Source of the DNA: Candidatus Nanopelagicales bacterium
GTDB lineage: Bacteria > Actinomycetota > Actinomycetes > S36-B12 > GCA-2699445
Length of the DNA stretch: 64,000 bases
NCBI GenBank assembly: GCA_037045355.1
Contig: JBAOHO010000026.1
Coordinates: 186,001 to 250,000, forward strand
Direction: 5' to 3'
Numbering within the stretch: the stretch's first letter is position 1; each line of letters starts with the position of its first letter. A program made the position numbers and the translations under genes. Positions 16,016 to 23,988 of the stretch are shown one piece after another. The notes below the pieces were generated by a model. It saw only the letters and a program-made list of their open reading frames with translations. It did no database searches and was not told the DNA's origin.

Positions 16016-18197
16016 TCATTCGCCGGGCTGGGCCGGTCCGGCCAGTCGGAAACCCGCCCCGTATCCGAAGTCACTGGCGAAGACGTCGGCTCTGGATAGT
16101 TTCGAGATGTCCTCCGCGTACACGAGAGTGCCGAAGTAGGCGCTGCCTCGCATGCCTCGGGCGGCACCGGGGCGGCCGTCGAGGTCGTTCCACTCGTACA
16201 CGTTGCCGAGTTGATCGTAGGTACCGTATGGGCTTGCTGACCCGGTGAACGAACCTACCGGGAGTGAGGTAGTTGAGACTTGGGTCGAGCCCCCTGCTCT
16301 GGGTCACCGACGCCAGCCCCGCTGCGGTGATGTAGTTGACCTGATTCGGCTTCGGTCCGATCTCATTACCCGGGGGGTCATCACTGGCAGTCGCGTAGTC
16401 GAAGTACCCCCCTGCGCCCGGCGCGGCTGGGCGCTGCGGCAGGTTGACTGGCTCAGGAGCGGCTGTCGATGGAATGGCCACCGACGCCGGCGAGGAGCGG
16501 GAATCGGGAGAGACCGGTGATGTGGTGGTGGTCGGTGTGTTGTCTGGAGGCCAATAGGGCGTGTCGGCCAGGGAGTACGTCCCGTCCTCCGTAGTGCTCG
16601 GATTCTGCCGGCCGCGGGGCTGTCCATTCGCCATCCAGTTCACAAAGCGAGCGGCGTCGTACCAACTCACCCACCCGATGGGGCGGTTGCCGGAGTTTCC
16701 CTCGTTGTCCATGACCGCGTATCGAAACGAGCCCGGGGTGCCGCTGCGCGAGATCCCTGCGAGGTTCGGCTCCCACTGCATCCTGGGATTGAAGAGTCCA
16801 TGCGGGTCTTCGGCCGCGACGGCGTTGAGGAAGTGCGTGTACTGATCGATGGTCACCTCGAACCGTCCGATCGCGAAGCGCTGGCCGACGCGTCCGAACC
16901 GGCCATCGGTGGCCGGATCGGCGGAGTTCGCCGGACGGCCGATCGTGACGGTGGCGGGGCGGGTTTCCGCCCCGGACAACGTTCGAGGAAGTCCGTGTTC
17001 GGCCCGCCACTTTGGACCGGGCACGCCTGGGGCCGCTGCGATACGGAAACCGACAACATTGGATTCGCTGATTGGGTCGTAGTACCACGCGTCCACGGAT
17101 CGCATCGAGGTCTGGTCTCGAGGGTTCTGCCAGGCACCGCCACGGAATCCTGGGGCGACAACGCCGCGTCCGGATGGTCGATTCCACTCCAACAGGTTGC
17201 CCGCTTGGTCGAAGGTGCCGAAGTGGCTGGCGCTGGCGCGGAAGGTTCCTGCTTCCGTGACGTAGTTGGAGGTGAACGAGAAGTCGGCCGATCGTGTGGT
17301 GGTGAACACCCGGTCCATGTAGTTGGCTTGATTCGGCTGCGAACCGGGCTGGTTTCCGGGCCGTCGCTCTGCAGCTGTGGGAAATGTGGAGTAGTCGCGA
17401 CTCGCCGGATCGAAGTAGGCGGACTTGAACCACTGCTGCTCCGTGGGAATCCAGTAGGCCGGTGGCTGGCCCGTGTTGGGGTTCGTCCGGTTGCCCCGGG
17501 GGATTTCGCTCGCCGCCTGGGGGGCGATGTCGGGGGAGTAGTAGGCGGCCTTGTACCACTCGTCCTCGGTCGGCAGGCGGAACGTCGGGGGGCGCGCGGT
17601 GTTCGGATTGATGCTGTTCGCGGCAGGCGCGGTACCGCGCGTCCTGCCGGCCAGCCGATAAGCGCCCTGCTCGGTTGTCGTCTTCCCCGGAGGGCCCGAC
17701 GGTCGGCCGTTGCTCATCCAATTCGCGAACCGGGCGGCATCGAACCAACTGACTGAGGTGATCGGGCGATCTGCTGCGCTCCAGCGGCTCTGGGTCGCTG
17801 AGTCGGTGGAGTTGGCCTCGATGGGGGAGTACGTGTACGAGCCCGGCGCGCCTTTCCGGACGATTCCCGCGACGTTGGGGTTTGTGGCCATCGACGCGTG
17901 GTAGAGGCCATGGGGGTCACGGGCGGCGACTGCATTGAGGAAGGCGGCGTACTGACCGATCGTGACCTCGAATTTCCCTATTCGGTAGTCATACCCGACT
18001 CTGCCGAAACCGGAGGAATCGGCCTCGTTGCCCGCGTCGCGTACGGTCACCATCGACATCTCGGTTCCCAGCGGCGCGACCGGGGTGGGAGTTGGGGTCG
18101 CCGTGATTGAGGTAGTACCGCTCACACCGCAGGCAGAAACGACCGTGCTGATCGCCAGCGCAGCACCGAGTGCGGTTCGACCGCCGCCGCTGATCAC
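16016..18197 (-). CDS. Lipoprotein with two tandem SUMF1 (FGE-sulfatase-like) domains, frameshifted near the 3' end
   Basis: About 726 residues if read through a +1 shift near 16250. Lipobox VVSACG near residue 21; start GTG with top base 18197. Domain 1 (~45-320) and domain 2 (~355-725) both show the SUMF1/PvdO pattern: IGKFEVTIGQYAAFLNAV / IGRFEVTIDQYTHFLNAV, VSWFDAARFANWM / VSWYDAARFVNWM, GTFDQAGNLLEWN and, after the shift, YDQLGNVYEWN with GFRLAG at the end. Apart from the lipobox the protein has no Cys, so it lacks the redox-active Cys pair of formylglycine-generating enzyme and is probably a binding or structural protein. Domain 1 has the PTE-x-x-W-x-K-x-AY segment twice (17413-17490 and 17521-17605); domain 2 lacks it and has a Thr/Pro/Ser linker instead. 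A 10-bp tandem array lies right before the start. Confidence 0.8.
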
Positions 18198-18200
18198 AGT

Positions 18201-18280
18201 GCCAGTCTGGGCCAGTCCGGGCCAGTCCGGGCCAGTCCGGGCCAGTCCGGGCCAGTCTGGGCCAGTCCGGGCCAGTCTGG
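18201..18280. repeat. Tandem array, 8 x 10 bp
   Basis: Eight exact-length units GCCAGTCYGG (Y = T in units 1, 6 and 8, C in the rest), ending 3 bases before the GTG start codon of the SUMF1 lipoprotein on the opposite strand. Ten bases is about one helical turn, so any bound protein would line up on one face. It occupies the place where a ribosome binding site or -10 should be. Confidence 0.97.
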
Positions 18281-18384
18281 GCCGCGGTTCCGGTCGATGG
18301 GTCATCCACGTCGCGGGCACTCGCCATGCCGAGGGTCCGAGGACCGGTGGATCCACCCCAAGCCCCACACTCAGTGGTCCAGCC

Positions 18385-19182
18385 TCACGTCTGGGCTGAC
18401 TCCACGCGGCCAGATTCGGCCGTGACCGCGGGCGTGGCTGCCGCTGACGGGTACTCGACCTTCAGGGTCGTACCGCTTCGACCCAGACGCAGGCTCTCGC
18501 TGAGCAGCATGGCCGTGCGCCGCGCCGCCTCCTGGAGCGGGAGGCCGCCCGGGCGGATGTTGGAGATGCAGTTCCGGTCGGCGTCCGTCAGTCGTTGCGC
18601 GGGATTCACCTCCGTGTACACGCTCAGGCTGTCCGGAGCGGAGAGCCCCGGACGTTCTCCGATGACGATCGCAGCGCAGCGTGATCCCAACGCCGCACCC
18701 ACGTCGTTCAGTAGGGCCACCCGCCCGAACGGGACGATCACGATCGGGGCGACTGTCATCCCGGCGTCCCCCAAGTTCGCGACGATCTCGCCCACCAGCG
18801 TCGCGGCATGGCGATTCACCGCTGTCGCGGATAGTCCATCGCTGACGATCAGGGCAACATCTGCGGGGCTGCGTTGGGCGGTGAGCGCATCACGGGCCGG
18901 CCCAGACAGTCGACGACCCCGATCCGGGCGACGTAGGTGGTCTGCCCTGTTGGTGGCACGCGACTCTGCCACGACACAGGACAGACCACCACCGGCCAGT
19001 TCCGCGGCGAGACCTTCGGCATCGAACTGCGCATGCACGGCATCGCGCGCCAGGGAGTGGTCCACCCGAAACGCCAGAAGGTCCTTGGTCGTTGCGCTGA
19101 CTCCACTGCGACCGAGTCCGACTCGAGCCGACGTGAGTGTGCGCAGGTCCGGCATCGCCTCGTAGGCTCGGGGGTCGTTCAC
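18385..19182 (-). CDS. eutC: Ethanolamine ammonia-lyase small subunit
   Basis: 265 residues. With EutB forms the adenosylcobalamin-dependent enzyme that splits ethanolamine into acetaldehyde and ammonia. Recognised by TSARVGLGRSG near the N-terminus, DHSLARDAVH, IVSDGLSATAVNRHA, VIGERPGLSAPDSLSVY and DADRNCISNIRPGGL. The GTG start overlaps the eutB stop by GTGA. No microcompartment shell or eat permease genes are nearby. Confidence 0.95.
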   Translation of the reverse strand: MNDPRAYEAMPDLRTLTSARVGLGRSGVSATTKDLLAFRVDHSLARDAVHAQFDAEGLAAELAGGGLSCVVAESRATNRADHLRRPDRGRRLSGPARDALTAQRSPADVALIVSDGLSATAVNRHAATLVGEIVANLGDAGMTVAPIVIVPFGRVALLNDVGAALGSRCAAIVIGERPGLSAPDSLSVYTEVNPAQRLTDADRNCISNIRPGGLPLQEAARRTAMLLSESLRLGRSGTTLKVEYPSAAATPAVTAESGRVESAQT

Positions 19183-20558
19183 CGCTCGGTCACCGCCAGC
19201 AAGGGGTGCCCACTGCTGATCGGCAGCAGACGGCCGCCGTCGGTCACGATCTCGCTGGCCAGGAGCCAGGCGTCGAACTCCGGGGCCGGCCGCCGATCGA
19301 GTTGGCGATGCAGGTAAGCGATGTCGTGGTAGCTGGTCGATTGATACTCGAGCATGATGTCGTCGGCTCCGGGAACTCCCATGAAGTAGGTACATCCCGC
19401 GATCCCCAGGAGGGTCATGAGGTCGTCGGAATCGTTCTGGTCCGCTTCGGCGTGGTTCGTGTAGCAGACGTCGCAGCCCATCGGCAGGCCGAGCAGTTTG
19501 CCGCAGAAGTGGTCCTCCAGTCCCGCACGTCGGATCTGCTTGCCGTCGTAGAGATATTCCGGGCCGATGAATCCCACCACCGTGTTGACCAGAAGTGGGT
19601 CGAATGCGCGAGCTACCGCGTACGCTCGGGCCTCCAGTGTCTGCTGATCCACCCCGTGGTCGCCGCCGGCCGACAGGCATGAACCCTGCCCGGTCTCGAA
19701 GTACATGACATTGTCGCCGACAGTGCCGCGCCCCAACTCGCGGGCGGCCTGATGTGCTTCCCGCAGAATCGCCAGATCGACTCCGAAGCCGCGGTTGGCG
19801 ACCTCGGTTCCCGCGATCGACTGGAATACGAGGTCGACCGGGGCGCCCTGACCCATCGCCAACAAGGTGGTGGAGACATGTGTGAGTACACAGCTCTGGG
19901 TGGGAATCGCGAACCGCTGGATGACGTCATCGAGAATCTTGAGCAACTCTATGGTCCGGTCCAGGCTGTCGGTGGCCGGATTGACACCTATGCAAGCGTC
20001 GCCGCAGCCGTAGCGAAGACCGTCGATGACGGACACCACGATCCCGAGTGGGTCATCGGTGGGATGGTTCGGCTGAATCCGAGACGACAGTCGGCGGGGG
20101 AGTCCGAGAGTGTCCCGGAACGCAGTCACCACCGAACACTTCGACGCAACAGCGATGAGGTCTTGGTTACCCATGATCTTGCACACCGCCGCCGCCATCT
20201 CCGGAGTGATACCAGGGGCGAGGGCCGCGAGGGTTTCGGCGTCGGTGTCATCTGCGAGCAGGTAGTCCCGGAACTCTCCGACAGTGAGACCCGCGATCGG
20301 CGCGAAGGCCCCGCTGTCGTGGGAGTCCACGATCAGGCGGGTCACCTCGTCCTCGTCATAGGGAACTACCGGGTCCGCGAGGAACGACCTGAGTTCGACG
20401 TCCGCGAGGCAGACCTGGGCAGCGGCCCGTTCGGTCTCGTTCCCGGCAGCAACGCCGCTCAACTCGTCGCCGCTGCGTGCCGGTGACGCCTTCGCCAGTA
20501 GATCGCGCACACCCGAGAACGCGAAGGTCTCAGGCCCCACGGTCGCTCGCAGCCGCAT
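19179..20558 (-). CDS. eutB: Ethanolamine ammonia-lyase large subunit
   Basis: 459 residues, normal length. Catalytic TIM-barrel subunit; family segments seen include KIMGNQDLIAVASKC, SRIQPNHPTDDP, CVLTHVSTT, FETGQGSCLSAGGDHG and MGCDVCYTNHAEADQND. It needs adenosylcobalamin, yet no cobalamin riboswitch is visible upstream; instead a 21-bp tandem array begins 47 bases before the start. Start ATG (top base 20558) with a weak -10 (GACGAT) 6 bases upstream. Confidence 0.96.
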   Translation of the reverse strand: MRLRATVGPETFAFSGVRDLLAKASPARSGDELSGVAAGNETERAAAQVCLADVELRSFLADPVVPYDEDEVTRLIVDSHDSGAFAPIAGLTVGEFRDYLLADDTDAETLAALAPGITPEMAAAVCKIMGNQDLIAVASKCSVVTAFRDTLGLPRRLSSRIQPNHPTDDPLGIVVSVIDGLRYGCGDACIGVNPATDSLDRTIELLKILDDVIQRFAIPTQSCVLTHVSTTLLAMGQGAPVDLVFQSIAGTEVANRGFGVDLAILREAHQAARELGRGTVGDNVMYFETGQGSCLSAGGDHGVDQQTLEARAYAVARAFDPLLVNTVVGFIGPEYLYDGKQIRRAGLEDHFCGKLLGLPMGCDVCYTNHAEADQNDSDDLMTLLGIAGCTYFMGVPGADDIMLEYQSTSYHDIAYLHRQLDRRPAPEFDAWLLASEIVTDGGRLLPISSGHPLLAVTER

Positions 20559-20564
20559 AGATCG

Positions 20565-20570
20565 ATCGTC
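20565..20570 (-). promoter_or_regulatory. Possible -10 hexamer of eutB (leaderless)
   Basis: GACGAT on the minus strand, 6 bases before the eutB ATG. Only a partial match to TANNNT, included because the spacing is that seen at many other starts here. Confidence 0.3.
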
Positions 20571-20604
20571 GCGTGGGGAAGCGGACCAAGTCCATCCCGG
20601 ACGC

Positions 20605-20740
20605 GATCAGGGCCCATCCAGGGGGTGATCAGGCCCATCCAGGCGGTGATCAGGGCCATCCAGGCGGTGATCAGGGCCATCCAGGCGGTGATCAGGGCCA
20701 CCCAGGCGGTGATCAGGCCCATCCAGGGGTGATCGGGCAT
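20605..20740. repeat. Tandem array, about 6.5 x 21 bp
   Basis: Units begin GATCAGG at 20605, 20627, 20648, 20669, 20690 and 20711, with a partial unit at 20731. Lengths are 22, 21, 21, 21, 21 and 20 bases; the middle copies are identical or differ by one base (core GATCAGGGCCATCCAGGC). The array lies between divergent eutB and the EamA gene, roughly where upstream promoter elements would be. 21 bases is two helical turns. Confidence 0.95.
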
Positions 20741-20835
20741 CGCGTCACCATCGACTGGGCTCCTCCCACCGCGGACTACGCGCAGCCAAGGATCGGGCTG
20801 ACCTCGATCCCGTCATCCTCGTCGGGGACTGGGCA

Positions 20836-20841
20836 TAGGCT
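20836..20841 (+). promoter_or_regulatory. -10 hexamer TAGGCT (leaderless EamA gene)
   Basis: TAGGCT ends 6 bases before the ATG at 20848. Full match to TANNNT. Confidence 0.6.
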
Positions 20842-20847
20842 GGGTCG

Positions 20848-21780
20848 ATGGCCACCGCAGCCGAGAGTCGCGTTCGGCTGGACCCGACAGTAGTGGCCAC
20901 CCTCGCAGTGCTCGGTGCAGCGACCCTATTCGGCACCTCCGGAACTGCGCGGAGCCTGCTCGCTCCCGATTCGTGGCCCCCCAGCGTCGCCGCCGTCCGA
21001 CTGCTCATCGGAGCGTTGGGACTGATGGCATATGTCGGGTACCGCCGCCGCGCTGCGGGCGCGTCGAGCCTGATGCGTGGGCCCCTGATCTGGATATCGG
21101 GCCTCGGAGTCGCCGGGTATCAGGTGCTCTTCTTCATCGGGGTGGAGGCAACCGGCGTCGCGGTCGGAACACTCGTGTCACTGGGGTTGGCGCCGCTCAT
21201 GGCGGGGATGCTCGGCTGGATGCTGCGCGAGGGAGCCCCGGGATGGCGATGGGGGGCTTTGACGGCTTTGGCCGTCGTCGGACTGGTCCTGTTGACCTCC
21301 GGTGGTGTGACTGAACCGAATCCGGTGGGTATCGCAGCAGCCCTCGGCGCCGGGGTCTGCTATGCGGTCTACACCGTGTGCGGTGGCCGGTTGGCCCGGG
21401 ACGGTCACGACTCCGGTGTTGTCATGGCTGCCGCTTTCACGGTGGGCGCTGTGTTGTTGCTGCCGTTCTTGTGGTCGGCACCGCAGTGGCTGTTCTCCTC
21501 CGCCGGAATATCGCTCGCGCTGTGGTTGGGGTTGGCCGCCACGTCGTTGGCGTACGTCTGGTTCGGGTTGGGGCTTGCCCGCCTGCAACCAGGTCACGTG
21601 GCGACGTTGAATCTGCTCGAACCGGTCGTCGCCACGATCCTGGGAGTGTCATTGCTGGCAGAGCAGTTGGGGGCAATCGGCTGGCTCGGGTGCGCTCTCA
21701 TCCTCGCCGCGCTGGCAGGCTTGGGGCTGCTCGAACGAGGACCGCGGGGGCCGGTTCTTCCCGCTACTGAGTCGACCTGA
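20848..21780 (+). CDS. EamA/DMT-family transporter
   Basis: 310 residues with ten predicted membrane helices in two EamA repeats (~15-145 and ~160-300), including FGTSGTARSLL and the second-repeat LGLAATSLAYVWFGLGLARL. Exporter or importer of small metabolites; substrate not predictable. The TGA is followed within 4 bases by GGAGGTGG and the PfpI gene, so both are one transcript. Confidence 0.9.
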   Translation: MATAAESRVRLDPTVVATLAVLGAATLFGTSGTARSLLAPDSWPPSVAAVRLLIGALGLMAYVGYRRRAAGASSLMRGPLIWISGLGVAGYQVLFFIGVEATGVAVGTLVSLGLAPLMAGMLGWMLREGAPGWRWGALTALAVVGLVLLTSGGVTEPNPVGIAAALGAGVCYAVYTVCGGRLARDGHDSGVVMAAAFTVGAVLLLPFLWSAPQWLFSSAGISLALWLGLAATSLAYVWFGLGLARLQPGHVATLNLLEPVVATILGVSLLAEQLGAIGWLGCALILAALAGLGLLERGPRGPVLPATEST

Positions 21781-21793
21781 GGAGGTGGTCCGG

Positions 21794-22390
21794 ATGGATG
21801 TCGACATCATCGTGTACGACGGTCTCGACGAGATGGATGCGTGGGGCCCGGCCGAAGTGCTGCGCAGTGCAGCCGCCATGGGGGCCGACGTCTCAGTCCG
21901 CCTGCTGACGTGTGAGCCAGTTGCCATGGTCACGGGCGCGTATGGCCTGAGATTCGTCCCGGACGCGGTGTTGGCCGAGGATTCCGAGGTGCTGATCGTG
22001 CCCGGTGGCGGTTGGGTGGACCGGGCTGAGACAGGGGCGTGGGCGGAAGTCAGGCGAGGTGATCTTGTCGAGCGGATCGCCGCCGTGGCGGCAACGGCGC
22101 GGGTCGTCGCCGGAGTCTGCACGGGAACGATGCTCCTGGCTCACGCCGGTGTCATCGCAGGCCGTCGTGCTGCCACCCACCATTCCGCTCGACGGGAGCT
22201 CGCGGACCTGGGCGCCACGGTGGTTGATGACCGGGTCGTCGACGACGGTGATCTGATCACCAGCGGCGGGGTGACCAGCGGCATCGACCTGGCCCTGTGG
22301 CTGCTGGAACGCGAAGTGTCGGCGCACATGGCCGACCAGGTCGCGGCTCGCATGGAATACCGACGTACGCGCCCAGCGATGACGAGTTAG
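21794..22390 (+). CDS. DJ-1/PfpI family protein
   Basis: 198 residues. Class I glutamine amidotransferase-like fold with elbow VCTGTMLLAHAG (nucleophile Cys ~109), followed by RRAATHH, and an acidic residue near the N-terminus (YDGLDEMDAWGP). Resembles the AraC-N-terminal-like/isonitrile hydratase subgroup that starts DVDIIVYDGLDEMD. Activity unknown. ATG 21794 chosen because GGAGG (21781-21785) is 8 bases upstream; an in-frame GTG at 21785 overlaps that site. Confidence 0.87.
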   Translation: MDVDIIVYDGLDEMDAWGPAEVLRSAAAMGADVSVRLLTCEPVAMVTGAYGLRFVPDAVLAEDSEVLIVPGGGWVDRAETGAWAEVRRGDLVERIAAVAATARVVAGVCTGTMLLAHAGVIAGRRAATHHSARRELADLGATVVDDRVVDDGDLITSGGVTSGIDLALWLLEREVSAHMADQVAARMEYRRTRPAMTS

Positions 22391-22394
22391 AGCA

Positions 22395-22440
22395 GGCGCA
22401 CTCCCTCCGATCGCGGTCAAGGAAACCGGGGGAGTGCGCC
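22395..22440. terminator. Bidirectional hairpin between convergent genes
   Basis: Perfect 11-base arms GGCGCACTCCC (22395-22405) and GGGAGTGCGCC (22430-22440), loop 24 bases, directly after the PfpI stop and 24 bases before the end of the opposite gene. Confidence 0.75.
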
Positions 22441-22464
22441 GACCGTTGTGATCCCTTTCGGATC

Positions 22465-23835
22465 TCAGCCGTTGGCGTTCTTCTTGCAGGCGGTGAAAGG
22501 CCTGTTCTTGACCCGCCACTCGTGGCCCCAGACTGTCGCCGTCTTGCCGGGCTGCTTGGCGCGCACGCGCACGGAGACCGTGACGTTGTCGTTGCACAGT
22601 GGCTTGACGAGCACCTTGGCCCGCTTGATCTTGGTGACGCACACACCGTTGACCTTGGTCTGGCCGACCTCACAGGTGACCTTCACCTTGACGTCACCGG
22701 GGGTCCTGATCTCTTCGACCACCGGATTCCATTCGTTGATGACGGGCTTCTCCTCGAGCGGGGTCACCGTCAGGGGGGTTTCGGGTGACGGACTCGGCGT
22801 CGGTGTGGGGGTCGGCGTCGGTGTGGGGGTTGGTGTCGGGGTATCGCTCCCGGTCGGCGTCGGCGTCGGCGTCGGTGACGGCGTCGGTGTCGGCGTGGGG
22901 GTCGGAGTCGGTGTTGGAGAGGGAGTCGGGTCCGGATCGTTGCCGCACGCGGTCTTGACGACGCTGCGGAGGAATTCACCGAGTTTGTCGAAGTTGGTGA
23001 CGACAGCGACATCGACCTCGTTGATGGTGTTGATTCCTTCGAGATCGGCGTCCTGCACCAAGTTCGGTCCCGAGATGTCCTTCATCCGGGCCTTGCTGGA
23101 GTCCTTGTTGATGCCGGTGCCGACACCCACGACCAGGATCCGAACACCCTGCCTCTTCAGCGCGTTAGCTTCTTCAACTGCTCTCTTCAGTGTTTCGTTC
23201 TTGGCGTCGCCGCGGTCGGAGTTGAAGCCGACATTGCCGTCACCCCGGTGGGGGTCGCCGTCCTGATCGAAGTTGAACGCCGTGGGATCGCCGTCGGTGA
23301 CGAAGATCGCCAGATCGGGCAAGCGGGAATCGCCATGGCGCATGGCCTCCAAGCCCGCATCCCAGTTGGTCCACTGACGCTGCTCGCTGCGCTTGGTCCA
23401 GTTGGCCTCCTGTTTCCAGTCGCCGCTGCCCTTGTACTCGTAGTTGAGGCCCTTCACCGGGGGCTTCGGGTTGTAGTACTCGGCTAAGCCGTTGGCGAAG
23501 ACACCTTCCAGCGCAGCGTCCGTGACCTCATGACGCCCGGTGAGTACGTTCGTTGCCGTCGCGAACTGCTCAAGTCGTACGGTCGACTTGGTTCCGTTGA
23601 GCGCGGTGATAAAGGTCCGGGCCGCGCCACGGACCTCAGCGACCGCATTGGCCGAGGAGATCGAACCCGACGCATCCAGCATCAGTGAGAAGTCCATTTC
23701 GCACTTTTCTTGGACCTTGGGATTGGGCTCCGAATCGATCGCACTGCCAGGTGTGGATCCGGCCACGATCACTCCACCGACTATCAGCCCGGCCACTGTT
23801 CCCCCGGCGGTCATTCTGATCCATCGCCCGTTCAC
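22465..23835 (-). CDS. Secreted von Willebrand factor A protein with Pro-Thr repeat stalk
   Basis: 456 residues from GTG 23835. Signal peptide (~8-35), vWA domain ~45-290 with intact MIDAS motif DASGS (Asp54, Ser56, Ser58) and later TDGDPT, then a stalk of ~65 residues of alternating Pro-Thr/Ser (plus 22780-22925), and a C-terminal Cys-rich domain with CEVGQTKVNGVC and a final FTACKKN. Probably a cell-surface adhesin or matrix protein. No LPXTG sorting signal is visible, so anchoring is unclear. The longer in-frame ATG upstream would put 17 extra residues before the signal peptide. Confidence 0.82.
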   Translation of the reverse strand: MNGRWIRMTAGGTVAGLIVGGVIVAGSTPGSAIDSEPNPKVQEKCEMDFSLMLDASGSISSANAVAEVRGAARTFITALNGTKSTVRLEQFATATNVLTGRHEVTDAALEGVFANGLAEYYNPKPPVKGLNYEYKGSGDWKQEANWTKRSEQRQWTNWDAGLEAMRHGDSRLPDLAIFVTDGDPTAFNFDQDGDPHRGDGNVGFNSDRGDAKNETLKRAVEEANALKRQGVRILVVGVGTGINKDSSKARMKDISGPNLVQDADLEGINTINEVDVAVVTNFDKLGEFLRSVVKTACGNDPDPTPSPTPTPTPTPTPTPSPTPTPTPTGSDTPTPTPTPTPTPTPTPSPSPETPLTVTPLEEKPVINEWNPVVEEIRTPGDVKVKVTCEVGQTKVNGVCVTKIKRAKVLVKPLCNDNVTVSVRVRAKQPGKTATVWGHEWRVKNRPFTACKKNANG

Positions 23836-23975
23836 GTCAGGTCCCTCACTCCCGTATCCGCGGGCCCCGGTCTCGGTGCGAAACACCCGACCGGACGCCC
23901 CTCGGCGCTTCGCCGCGCCTCCTTTCGGAGTTTGTCAGGTGTGGGCGGCGGAAGGCGGTCGGCGGCGAGGCGCGG

Positions 23976-23981
23976 AACAAT
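23976..23981 (+). promoter_or_regulatory. Possible -10 hexamer before the DUF255 gene
   Basis: AACAAT ends 7 bases before GTG 23989. Agrees with TANNNT at positions 2 and 6. Confidence 0.4.
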
Positions 23982-23988
23982 CGGGGAC

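Noticed and set aside
16016..18197. Active formylglycine-generating enzyme
   Set aside because: The read-through protein has no Cys beyond the lipobox, so the catalytic Cys pair is missing.
18201..18280. CRISPR array (also considered for 5187, 20605 and 35671)
   Set aside because: Units are directly adjacent with no unique spacers, units are too short, and there are no cas genes.
20459..20740. Minus-strand open frame reading through the 21-bp array (repeated ALITAWM)
   Set aside because: It is open only because the unit is a multiple of three; it overlaps the eutB N-terminus and lacks any start context.
20559..20847. Cobalamin riboswitch upstream of eutB
   Set aside because: No B12-box-like sequence seen; the region is a tandem array.
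22690..23012. Short frames with Asp-Ala or Arg-His repeats in the vWA stalk
   Set aside because: Alternative-frame readings of the Pro-Thr coding repeat.
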